This document shows positions 1-7,864 of a stretch of DNA of 64,000 nt, piece by piece (the first letter of the stretch is position 1; each line of letters opens with the position of its first letter). The notes beneath the pieces were generated by a model, which was not told the DNA's origin, did not search any database, and saw only the letters and a list, made by a program, of their open reading frames with translations. Made by a program: the position numbers and the translations under genes. Source of the DNA: Hymenobacter guriensis (GTDB lineage: Bacteria; Bacteroidota; Bacteroidia; Cytophagales; Hymenobacteraceae); assembly GCF_015773195.1 (NCBI RefSeq), contig NZ_JADWYK010000004.1, forward strand, positions 186,001 to 250,000, given 5' to 3'.

Positions 1-1
1 C

Positions 2-124
2 TCCGGTACTGCTACCACTTCCACGACCACAGGCACCGACGCAGCCGGCACGTCGGCCGCGGGCAGCACGCGCACGGTTACCTACAAGCTGGGAGCCGAC
101 GGCAAGTGGACAATGAACCCCTAA
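2..124 (+). CDS. C-terminal end of an unidentified protein (5' end outside window)
   Basis: The frame is open from the window edge to a TAA at 122-124 and encodes about 40 residues. It is rich in Thr, Ser, Gly and Ala and ends in a short ordered-looking tail, VTYKLGADGKWTMNP. A Rho-independent terminator follows 30 bases later, which supports a real gene end. No family can be assigned from so short a piece. The Thr/Ser-rich stretch suggests a linker in an exported or surface protein, but that is inference only. Confidence 0.5.
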   Translation, partial: SGTATTSTTTGTDAAGTSAAGSTRTVTYKLGADGKWTMNP

Positions 125-153
125 CAGTAGTACTCCGGTCTACTGCAAACAAG

Positions 154-188
154 AAAAGCCCCCGCAACACACTGTTGCGGGGGCTTTT
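154..188. terminator. Bidirectional terminator between convergent genes
   Basis: A 14-bp stem (AAAGCCCCCGCAACA with its complement) closes a short CAC loop and is flanked by A-rich and T-rich runs. It lies between the gene ending at 124 on the plus strand and the desaturase ending at 210 on the minus strand, so it can serve both. Confidence 0.85.
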
Positions 189-209
189 TGGTGATAAGTG
201 CCCGGGAAG

Positions 210-1187
210 CTACTCAATCCACTTGAACTTGTACTCCAGCTTGGGCACCGGCATACGGTCGGCTACGCGGCGCAGGCGGTTGGGCAGGGCCATGATGTAC
301 TCGCGGGCTTTTTCGGCCGCGCCGTTCAGGTTCGAAATCTGGTCGATTTTCCAGTCCTTGATGAGGGTTTCGAGGATGTCGGTGTAGTCCTGGCTGGTGT
401 ACACGCCCAGGCGCTGGGCAGCATCGGTGAAGTGGCCGAAGGTTTTGCCCATATCCACGCCCAGTTCGCGCATGTAGTGAGCCGGCATCACAATTTTCTT
501 GCGCATCATATCCTCAAAAGCCAGCATCATCTCGCTGGGGTCCACTTCAAAGATTTTCTCCACAAAGGTTTTGTAGACGCGGGCGTGGCGGGTTTCGTCG
601 CCGGCAATCATGCCGCAGATTTTGCTGAGCTGGTCCTCCCCTACTTTACGGGCCAGCGTGCCCACCCGGCGGTGCGAGAGGTTGGTAGCGGTTTCCTGGT
701 AACTCGTGTACACGAAGGCCCGATACGGGTCGTGGGCTGTGCCCAGGTCGAAGCCATCAGCAATGAGGTACTGCGTGCTGATTTCGAACTCGCGCATGTT
801 CACGCGGCCGGAAAGGTAGAGGTAGCGGTTGAGCAAGTCGCCGTGGCGGTTTTCCTCGGCCGTCCAGCCGCGGATCCACTGGGCCCAGCCGTTGTTGGGG
901 TCACGCCCCAGGTCGTCGAGCTGATGAAACCAGGCTTCGTAGTTGGGCAGCGCTTCTTCGGTGATGGTGTCGCCGATGAGTACTGCCAGCAAATCATAGC
1001 TCAGGTCTTTGGCCCGTTCGCGCAACTGTTTCACCTCATCGAAAAAGGTATCCAGGCGAGAGTCAGGCAGGAAATCGGAGGGCTGCCAGCTATCCTCCAC
1101 GCTCTTCAGAAAAGAACCAAGGTTCTGCCTGAGGAAGGGTTCGAGATACTGCAGCACCTCTCCACGGGAAGTGAGCGATGCAATCAT
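210..1187 (-). CDS. Acyl-ACP desaturase (soluble di-iron)
   Basis: This is a soluble fatty-acid desaturase of the plant stearoyl-ACP type (FA_desaturase_2), which puts a cis double bond into acyl-ACP using a di-iron centre, O2 and reduced ferredoxin. Both carboxylate/histidine iron-binding motifs are visible: EENRHG at about residues 111-116 and DETRHA at about 197-202, with the extra ligand Glu in YQETATN between them. From the ATG at 1187 the protein is about 325 residues, the usual bacterial length. The frame stays open to 1250, but those 21 extra residues look non-coding, so 1187 is preferred. It is a single gene, probably supplying unsaturated membrane lipids. Confidence 0.9.
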   Translation of the reverse strand: MIASLTSRGEVLQYLEPFLRQNLGSFLKSVEDSWQPSDFLPDSRLDTFFDEVKQLRERAKDLSYDLLAVLIGDTITEEALPNYEAWFHQLDDLGRDPNNGWAQWIRGWTAEENRHGDLLNRYLYLSGRVNMREFEISTQYLIADGFDLGTAHDPYRAFVYTSYQETATNLSHRRVGTLARKVGEDQLSKICGMIAGDETRHARVYKTFVEKIFEVDPSEMMLAFEDMMRKKIVMPAHYMRELGVDMGKTFGHFTDAAQRLGVYTSQDYTDILETLIKDWKIDQISNLNGAAEKAREYIMALPNRLRRVADRMPVPKLEYKFKWIE

Positions 1188-1299
1188 GGGTGTGAGGAAA
1201 ATAGGACGTACGCCAATGGAACGCCAAATGTATTGATTCAATCTCAGCACATACGCGGAAAGCTGCGCAATCCCGCCTACATAATTTTGGCTTTTACCG

Positions 1300-2961
1300 C
1301 TATTCTACGGGTTTATCAGTCGGGAAATACAGCCGGGGTACTGTGGAGCTTCCCGCCCCCGTGCGTTCCCGCGCTACCAATTGCCAGGGTTGTTGACCCG
1401 ACTGCCCATCCCGTGCCAGCTGTTGATTGAGCAGGCGGGCCGTTGCGGGCGTCAGATACCACTTCACAGCCGCCCGGCGCCGGGCCAGCTGCCGCAAAGC
1501 CGGCACCATATCCGTGGTGCCCGTCAGGTACCTACGCAGTTGCGCCTGCGAAGGATCAGCCGTATACCATCCTGTAACCGACAGAAAACCTACGCCTTCG
1601 CCCAGGCGGGGGCGCCCCCACGGACTCTGCGACTTGTAGGCCTCGTCCAGTACATCTGTCACTACCACAGCGGCCGGGTAGGTATGGCGACGCATCTGGC
1701 GAAGCTGTTGCAGGCCCCGGTGCTGCTCGGCGCGCAGCTGCTGGTGGCGGCGCAGGGTTTTCACGGTGTAGGGTAGCGCGGCAATGCCCAGCACCAGCAG
1801 CAGGGCCCGCACCGCCCGCCGCTCCGACTCCATTTCGTCGCGCAGCACGAACACCACCGCGCTGAGCACGAGAAGGTCGAGCAGTGGCAGGGCCAGGTGG
1901 GGCGGCAGCCGCAGAAGCGTGCCCAGGCCCAGCAGCAGGCCAGCCCAGGCCAGCAACGCCAGCCAGAAGCCCGGGCGGCCGCGCATATCGGCGTGGGCCA
2001 GCACCCAGGCCGCCAGCGTAGCCAGCACCAGCAGCGCCGGAAAATACTCCCGAATCAGCCCGAACACCGTGGCCTGCAGCTTGGCCGGAGCCACGTGCTG
2101 GCCAAAGTAGGTGGGCTCGAAATGGGCTGCACGCCGGAACAGGGCTTCATTTACCAGCGTCGAGTCGCCCAACATCCCGCTGGCGGCAAGGCGCAGGCCC
2201 AGGCTGTCGGTGGCGCTTGCTGGCGCCAGCCGGTAGAGTCGATAGTCGTTGAGGGCCGTTGCCTGCTGGTGTAGTTGGCGGTAGGCTTGGCTGGAAGCGG
2301 GACGCAACAAGTGCAGAGCCAGCCCGGCCACAACGGCCCAGGCAATGGCAGCAACTATCAAGGGCGCGGCGCGGCGGCCGGTCAGCCACCATAGGCCCGG
2401 CAGCACTGCCAGCAAGGCCACATCGGCCGCGCCGGGCCAGATCAGCCAGGCTAGCCCGAAGGCCGAAAGCCCCAGCGTTTGCGCCCACCGCTGCGTGGGG
2501 CGCTGCGCGGCAAACAGCAGGCCGCTGCCCGCCAGCAAAACTGCCACCCGCCCAAAATGAAACCACATAGCATGCTCCAGCCAGAGCGTGCTGTAGAACA
2601 GCAGCAGCAGCAGCGTAATCTGCCAGGCAGGTACGCGCCCGCGCAGCAATTTATCGATGACGGCAAAGGCCAGGGCGGTGGCTCCGTACAGCAGGACGAA
2701 AAGCAGCGTGGCATACCAGGGCACGGCTGGCCACTGCTGGCAGAGCACAGCCAGCACCGCTGCCAGACCGTGGAAATAAAAATGCAGGTTGCTGACCGGA
2801 ACTGCCGCCGTGATGCCCCGCACCAGCTGAATGATGGCCAGGTCGTCGCTGGTTTCAAAGTAAGTACCCAGCCCCCAGCCGGAGGCCAGCAGCAGCCCTG
2901 CCGGCAACACCAGACAATGAACGAAACGGGGCCAGCGCGCAAACATGGCGGCGAAGATCAA
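1300..2961 (-). CDS. Polytopic membrane protein of unknown function, glycan cluster
   Basis: A protein of 553 residues with roughly ten or more hydrophobic segments, beginning with a signal-anchor-like helix and ending in a soluble tail of about 150 residues. The layout (short extracytoplasmic loop with FETSDD after the first helix, many helices, soluble C-terminus) resembles integral-membrane GT-C type glycosyltransferases. No catalytic motif can be confirmed, so the function stays open. It is the last gene of a minus-strand operon and starts 15 bases after the GT2 stop, which ties it to surface-glycan assembly. An alternative start lies five codons in, at 2946. Confidence 0.75.
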   Translation of the reverse strand: MIFAAMFARWPRFVHCLVLPAGLLLASGWGLGTYFETSDDLAIIQLVRGITAAVPVSNLHFYFHGLAAVLAVLCQQWPAVPWYATLLFVLLYGATALAFAVIDKLLRGRVPAWQITLLLLLFYSTLWLEHAMWFHFGRVAVLLAGSGLLFAAQRPTQRWAQTLGLSAFGLAWLIWPGAADVALLAVLPGLWWLTGRRAAPLIVAAIAWAVVAGLALHLLRPASSQAYRQLHQQATALNDYRLYRLAPASATDSLGLRLAASGMLGDSTLVNEALFRRAAHFEPTYFGQHVAPAKLQATVFGLIREYFPALLVLATLAAWVLAHADMRGRPGFWLALLAWAGLLLGLGTLLRLPPHLALPLLDLLVLSAVVFVLRDEMESERRAVRALLLVLGIAALPYTVKTLRRHQQLRAEQHRGLQQLRQMRRHTYPAAVVVTDVLDEAYKSQSPWGRPRLGEGVGFLSVTGWYTADPSQAQLRRYLTGTTDMVPALRQLARRRAAVKWYLTPATARLLNQQLARDGQSGQQPWQLVARERTGAGSSTVPRLYFPTDKPVE

Positions 2962-2976
2962 ACGAAGAATCGGGAA

Positions 2977-3936
2977 TCAGGAAGAAAGCAAAGCGCCAAT
3001 ACCGGCGGCCTGGCTTAGCAGCCAGTCGAGGGGGCGCACGGCCTGCAGCTCGCGCAGCAAGCCGTATAGCTCGCGCGCCTCCGAAAAGTTGCGCCAGCGC
3101 ACGGCCTGGCGCAGCTCCCAGCGCACCCGTACCGCCAGGGCATCCTGCTCATCGGGGGTGCGGCACAAAGCCCGGGCTTTGCGACAGATGCGGATAGTGG
3201 AGGCCAGGTACGGATCATGGGGCCGGTAGCCACGCCGGGACATGGCCTGGGGGTGCAGGCGCTTTTGCGTGGTCTTTTCATCCTGAAAATGAAACTGCCA
3301 GTTGCGGGCCGCCCGCACCCAGAAATCGAAGTCCTCGTAGGTCAGGGTTTCGTCGTAGCCGCCCAGCTCCGCCAGCACGGCCCGGCGCACCAGCACCGTG
3401 GGCGAACTGATGAAGTAGCGCCGCAGCACCTCGGCAAACACCCAGCCCTCGGCCGGCCGGGGCAGCAGCACCCCGGGCCGCGGGCGCTTGTAGTGGTAGC
3501 CCACATGGTGCCCCTGCTCATCGACGTGCTCGGCATCGGAGTACACGAGGCCGTAGCTGGGCGGCAGCTGCTGAAAAACGGCCACCTGCCGGGCTATGCG
3601 CTCCGGCAGCAGCACGTCGTCGGTAGCGAAGTCGATGAGGAACTCGCCCTGGCTGCGGCGGAAGGCGTGGTTGAAAGCAGCACAGTTGCCTTCGTTGCGC
3701 GGCAGAAGCAGCAGTTGCCAGCTGGGGTGAGCGTTGGCATACTCGCGCAGAATGGTGGCGCTGTCGTCGGTACTGGCGTCATCTACCAGGATAACCTCCA
3801 GGCGCGGATACGTCTGGACGAGGATGGAATCCAGGGCCGGGCGCAGAAAGCGGGCGTGGTTATAGCACAAAGCCACGACCGTAACCAGCGGCAACTCCGG
3901 GACAGCCGACAGAACCGAAGGTGCGTCGTTAGTCAT
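2977..3936 (-). CDS. Family 2 glycosyltransferase
   Basis: A GT-A fold glycosyltransferase that would transfer a sugar from a nucleotide donor to a lipid-linked or polymer acceptor at the cytoplasmic face. It begins with the GT2 signature VTVVALCYNHARFL, then VILVDDASTDDS, a DFATDD segment that stands in for the metal-binding DxD, and YEDFDFWVR further on in the catalytic domain. From the ATG at 3936 it is 319 residues. The frame is open further upstream, but that part overlaps the flippase gene and looks like shadow. The chosen start overlaps the flippase stop by 8 bases, typical of translational coupling. Confidence 0.88.
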   Translation of the reverse strand: MTNDAPSVLSAVPELPLVTVVALCYNHARFLRPALDSILVQTYPRLEVILVDDASTDDSATILREYANAHPSWQLLLLPRNEGNCAAFNHAFRRSQGEFLIDFATDDVLLPERIARQVAVFQQLPPSYGLVYSDAEHVDEQGHHVGYHYKRPRPGVLLPRPAEGWVFAEVLRRYFISSPTVLVRRAVLAELGGYDETLTYEDFDFWVRAARNWQFHFQDEKTTQKRLHPQAMSRRGYRPHDPYLASTIRICRKARALCRTPDEQDALAVRVRWELRQAVRWRNFSEARELYGLLRELQAVRPLDWLLSQAAGIGALLSS

Positions 3937-5236
3937 GCACAGAAGCAGTAAGCGTACGACGAAAATACAGGCTGCAGGCCAGGAGCAGCACGCCGTAGCG
4001 CACGGCCTGCGCAATGGGGGCCCCCAGCAGCCCGTAGCGCGGCAAACAAACCAGCAGCAGCCCGGCGTACAGCACCGCCGAGCCTGCTTGTACAGCCACG
4101 TAGCGCCCAACCCGGGCCTGAGCTACCAGCAGATACAGCAGCACCCAGGTAAGGAACCTGGCCCAGTCGGCGAGCAGCTGCGGGGGCAGCAGAAACCCGG
4201 CGGCGGCAAACTGCTCCTCAAAAAGCAGCGGCAGCAGCCAGCTGCGCACCAGGTACAGCAACCCCAGCCCGGCCGCCAGCACCGGCATCAGCAAGAGCAG
4301 AATAGAGCGCACATACGCGCCCTGGGCCTGAGGCTGGGCACTGAAGGCCGCCAGCCGGGGGTAGTAGACGCTGCTCATGAGGGCCGCGAAAACCATAGTG
4401 TAGTTATCGGAAAGCTTGACAACGGCCTGCCACAGGTCAGTCTGGGTTAGGCCAAACTCCCGCACCAGCACGGCGCGCAGGGCAAAGTCTACTGCCTTGC
4501 CGAACACCAGCGTGCTGAGGGCCATCAGCAGAAAGCGGCTCATTGCGGCCAGTGCCGGCCTACTGACACGCCCCCACCCCGGCAAGTGAATGCCCACGCG
4601 CCGAGCCGCCAGGGCGGTGGGCGCTACCACCAGCGCCTGCGCCAGCAGGTAAGTCAGCAGCACGTTTTCCACCGGCCACTGCGCGTAAAGGGCCAGGGCC
4701 ACAGACCCCACGCTCAGGGCGCTCAGCAGCACCGTCAGCCCCACGTAGGCTCGCAGACGGCCGGCGGCCAATAGCGCCGCCGTGAGCAGGGTGTTGGCTA
4801 CCAGCCCGGCCAGGCCCAGTCCAAACCCCGCCAGCCACGCCACCGATGGCCGGAACATGCCCACCAGCGGCGCCAGGCCCAGGGCCAGCACCAAGGCACC
4901 GGCCAACAGGGCGGCCCCGTTCAGTACCACAGCCGCGCCCAGCCAGCTTTGGTACCGCCCCGAGCCCGGCCGCAGCGGCGCGGCGTACTTGGTGAAGCCT
5001 ACGTGCACTCCGTCGTTGGGCAGAGTAGTGAATAGGGCCATCAGGTTCTGGAAGTGGGCCAGCAGCGTAAGGCCACCCGGCCCGCCGTACACGGCCAGCA
5101 GCTTGCCCAGCAGCAGCGCCCCCGCCGTGCGGGCCCCAATAGCCAATCCCGCGCCCAGGGAGCCGCGCAGAAAGTGGCCGGCCCCACCAGACCGGGCTTT
5201 TGAAGTCTTAGGACTGAAGACAGAAGCGCGCGTCAT
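3929..5236 (-). CDS. Wzx-like polysaccharide/O-antigen flippase
   Basis: A 435-residue, strongly hydrophobic protein with about 12 predicted membrane helices, matching the MATE/MOP-type flippases that move lipid-linked oligosaccharides across the inner membrane. The N-terminal block GGPGGLTLLAHFQNLMALFT followed by PNDGVHVGFTKY is characteristic of WzxE/O-antigen translocases. It sits between the acetyltransferase-like gene (70 bases upstream) and the GT2 gene it overlaps, a normal setting for a glycan exporter. The exact glycan is not visible from the sequence. Confidence 0.85.
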   Translation of the reverse strand: MTRASVFSPKTSKARSGGAGHFLRGSLGAGLAIGARTAGALLLGKLLAVYGGPGGLTLLAHFQNLMALFTTLPNDGVHVGFTKYAAPLRPGSGRYQSWLGAAVVLNGAALLAGALVLALGLAPLVGMFRPSVAWLAGFGLGLAGLVANTLLTAALLAAGRLRAYVGLTVLLSALSVGSVALALYAQWPVENVLLTYLLAQALVVAPTALAARRVGIHLPGWGRVSRPALAAMSRFLLMALSTLVFGKAVDFALRAVLVREFGLTQTDLWQAVVKLSDNYTMVFAALMSSVYYPRLAAFSAQPQAQGAYVRSILLLLMPVLAAGLGLLYLVRSWLLPLLFEEQFAAAGFLLPPQLLADWARFLTWVLLYLLVAQARVGRYVAVQAGSAVLYAGLLLVCLPRYGLLGAPIAQAVRYGVLLLACSLYFRRTLTASVHD

Positions 5237-5306
5237 GGCAGGCAGAGGCGGCAGGATGCCAGAGAAACGGCGGGGTGGGTGGCAACCGGCCGGAATAGTA
5301 GCTTCC

Positions 5307-6338
5307 TCACCGCGTAAATGTCAGTTTCAGACTGGCCTCGGCTCCCAGGTGCTGCTTGAACTGCAGCAACGGAAAGTTCAGCCCATCGGCCAGCGACGCG
5401 GTGCCCAGATCCAGCATACGGTAGCCCTGGTTGCGCCCGAACTCGTGCAGGCCCTGGTGCAGCAGCACCGTGGGGCTGTAGTCGGCGTAGGCTTTGCGAC
5501 TGCCGGAATAAAACGTGTAGAGTATATCGGCACTGACCTGAACTGCCAGAATGAGGGCAGCCCACTGGCCTTCAGCGTCGCGCACCGAAAACAGGAAATG
5601 GCGCGCCGGGAAGTGGACAAACAGTTCCTGCAGGCGCTCCAGCGGCAACAGCGGCGCGTGGCCTTTTTCCCGGCGGCAGCTTTCCCAGAAGTCGTACGCC
5701 GCCGACAGCAGCCAGGGCGGCTCCTGCTCCACCACGAAGCCCGCCCGCTCGCACTTGCGCAGCCGCAGCAACTCGGCGTGGTAGAGGCCCGCTGCAAACT
5801 CGCGGTGCAGGGGCAAGTGGCTGCTGATTTCGGACTGCTGGATGCGGTAGCCCAGCTGCAGCAGCGCCTGGGTTTGCAGGGCGCTGGCAGCGGAGTCGTA
5901 GGCGAAGGGAAAGGATTTGAGCTGGATATTGTCGAGTCCGAGCGTGGCCAGGTGGGCGTGCACAGCCGTCAGAAACGCCAGCAGCACGCGGGCCGAAACC
6001 TCCGGGGCCATCTGCACACCGCCAAAAGGTGCCTGATACGTACTATACGCCTGCTCCTCTCCTGCCTCTGCCACGGGCAGCTGCGCCACCGTACGCTGCC
6101 GACGCTGGTCTTCGAGGTAAAACAGCTGCCAGCTTTTCACGCCGCGCTGCAAAGCCAGGTGTGCGGGCTGGCCGAACAGGTATATATCAAACGCCAGCGG
6201 CAACACTGACCCCGCCGGCGCCCCGGCCCGCACCCGCACCTGGTAGCGGCCCGCGAGGCCGGGCAGGGGCAACAGCAAATCCTGGGCAGAGAAATCGGAC
6301 ACGGGCAGCAAGGGCAAGAACACGCGAAAGTACGGCAA
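5307..6338 (-). CDS. GNAT/FemAB-like acyltransferase of the glycan operon
   Basis: A 343-residue soluble protein whose second half fits a GNAT-type acyltransferase fold of the kind found in FemAB-like and exopolysaccharide enzymes (Acetyltransf_6 type). Seen in sequence are a beta-rich central part with RHFLFSVRDAEGQWAALIL, then the segment YSPTVLLHQGLHEFG and a DLGTASLADG loop, which in this family lies near the acyl-CoA or tRNA binding site. It is the first gene of the minus-strand operon that continues with the flippase. It probably acylates or aminoacylates a sugar of the exported glycan (inference). Confidence 0.7.
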   Translation of the reverse strand: MPYFRVFLPLLPVSDFSAQDLLLPLPGLAGRYQVRVRAGAPAGSVLPLAFDIYLFGQPAHLALQRGVKSWQLFYLEDQRRQRTVAQLPVAEAGEEQAYSTYQAPFGGVQMAPEVSARVLLAFLTAVHAHLATLGLDNIQLKSFPFAYDSAASALQTQALLQLGYRIQQSEISSHLPLHREFAAGLYHAELLRLRKCERAGFVVEQEPPWLLSAAYDFWESCRREKGHAPLLPLERLQELFVHFPARHFLFSVRDAEGQWAALILAVQVSADILYTFYSGSRKAYADYSPTVLLHQGLHEFGRNQGYRMLDLGTASLADGLNFPLLQFKQHLGAEASLKLTFTR

Positions 6339-6430
6339 ACCCGGGCTACCCGCTGCGGGCTGCCGAAAGCATCCCGACTTTTCCGCCGTATTTGCGTAGC
6401 ATACGCCCAGCTTCTCTTCCTTTTGCCTGC

Positions 6431-7618
6431 ATGGACCCGCAGATGCCCTCTTCCGTGGCCGCCGAGCCCGACGACTTATCCGAAACCGCCCCGCGCAGCC
6501 ACGTTTCCGACCGGCAGGCCACCCAGCAGGCCCGCGAGCAGGTGGTGGGCCAGCGCCCGGGCTCCCTCGTAGTTCATCCCGGAGCCCTGGCCCCGCGCCT
6601 GTTCATGATTTCCTACGATACCGACGAGTTCGTGGAGCGCGAGTACGACAGCTACGATGAGCTGCTGGCTTTCTTTCAGCATAACCCGCAGCTGCGCCAC
6701 TGGATTGACGTGCGGGGCTACAACGACCTGGGCCTCATGGAGCGCCTGATGCAGGATTTCAACCTGCCAGCCCTGCAGATGGAGGACGTGCTGGGCGACT
6801 ACCAGCGGGCCAAAGTAGAGGAGCTGGACAACGGCCGCCTGTTCCTGGTATCGCGCATGACGGACTTCACTTCCCAACTGGAAGTGGAAGACGACCAGCT
6901 GAGCTTGTTTACCGGCCCCAACTATGTACTGTCGTTTCAGGACGATTACGACGACTGCCTCGACGCCGTGCGCCACCGCATCCGCTCGGGCCGCAGCCAG
7001 ATCATGCGACGCCCGCCCCTGTACCTGGCTTACACCCTCACCGATGTAGTGCTCGACCACTACTTCCCCACCATGGCCGCCATCGGCGACTACATCGAGC
7101 ACCTGGAGGAGCTAATTTTCCGCTCCAAGCGCGCCGACCGTCGCCTGCTGGGCCGCATCCTGCAGATCAAGAAAGACATTGTGCGCTTCCGTAGGCTGGT
7201 GTATCCGGAGCGCGACAAAATCACGGAAATTCTGCGCATGCCCGAGGATGTGGTGTCCGAGGAAATGAAAACGTACTTCCGGGACTGTTACGACCACGCC
7301 ATCCAGACCTTGGACCTGGCCGAGAGCTACAAGGAATCCGTCAACAGCCTGGTGGAGCTCTACCTTTCCGACCAAAGCAACCGCATGAACGAGGTGATGA
7401 AAGTGCTGACCATCATCAGCTCCATCTTCATCCCGCTGAGCTTTGTGGTAGGCCTTTATGGCATGAACTTCCAGCGCGAAAACCCGCACGGCGGCATAAA
7501 CCCACTCAACATGCCAGAGCTTTATCACCCGCTGGGCTACCCCGTGCTGCTGGGCGTGCTACTCGTCGTTGTTTGCGGCCAGCTCATCTACTTCTACCGG
7601 AAGGGCTGGCTTAGTTAA
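6431..7618 (+). CDS. corA: CorA-family divalent metal ion transporter
   Basis: An inner-membrane pentameric channel for Mg2+ or Co2+. The protein has a long acidic cytoplasmic domain with extended helices, two C-terminal membrane helices, and the diagnostic pore motif Y-GMN at residues 343-346 between them. The loop after it (NPHGGINPLNMPELYHPLGY) is longer than the classic MPEL loop but keeps that tetrapeptide. The ATG at 6431 gives 395 residues. The frame extends back to 6029, but that part lies antisense to the acyltransferase gene and is ignored. It is transcribed divergently from the glycan operon across a 92-base spacer. Confidence 0.93.
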   Translation: MDPQMPSSVAAEPDDLSETAPRSHVSDRQATQQAREQVVGQRPGSLVVHPGALAPRLFMISYDTDEFVEREYDSYDELLAFFQHNPQLRHWIDVRGYNDLGLMERLMQDFNLPALQMEDVLGDYQRAKVEELDNGRLFLVSRMTDFTSQLEVEDDQLSLFTGPNYVLSFQDDYDDCLDAVRHRIRSGRSQIMRRPPLYLAYTLTDVVLDHYFPTMAAIGDYIEHLEELIFRSKRADRRLLGRILQIKKDIVRFRRLVYPERDKITEILRMPEDVVSEEMKTYFRDCYDHAIQTLDLAESYKESVNSLVELYLSDQSNRMNEVMKVLTIISSIFIPLSFVVGLYGMNFQRENPHGGINPLNMPELYHPLGYPVLLGVLLVVVCGQLIYFYRKGWLS

Positions 7619-7860
7619 TGTGCTGATGTGGGGAATGTGCTGATGTGTTAATGCTTCAATTGTCATGGCGAGCGAAGCCATCCGTCCTGTACACTACAAG
7701 TCCCTTCTTTCTACCAGAAAGCCCCTGACGTCCATGCTGGCGTCAGGGGCTTTTCACGTCCTGGGCTGGGGTTTTATGCGGTGTCCAAGACCGATTACTT
7801 CGCTTCGCTTGCAATGACAGCCTAGGCATTAGCACCTTAGCACATTAGCACATCAAAAAA
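7616..7860. repeat. Imperfect nested inverted repeat around a terminator
   Basis: The gap between the convergent genes ending at 7618 and 7865 contains no gene. Outer arms made of ATGTGCTGATGTG-like units (7618-7655) pair with a reverse copy at 7826-7855. Inner arms TGTCATGGCGAGCGAAG (7661-7677) pair with the reverse of a similar sequence at 7797-7818. A perfect terminator hairpin sits near the centre. The arms are imperfect, at roughly three quarters identity by eye. Confidence 0.65.
7719..7754. terminator. Terminator between corA and the DUF3352-like gene
   Basis: The 12-bp stem AAGCCCCTGACG with its exact complement CGTCAGGGGCTT, a 10-base loop and a trailing TTTT. It serves corA on the plus strand. 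The A-rich 5' flank (CAGAAAG) may let it also serve the convergent gene on the minus strand. Confidence 0.85.
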
Positions 7861-7864
7861 CACA

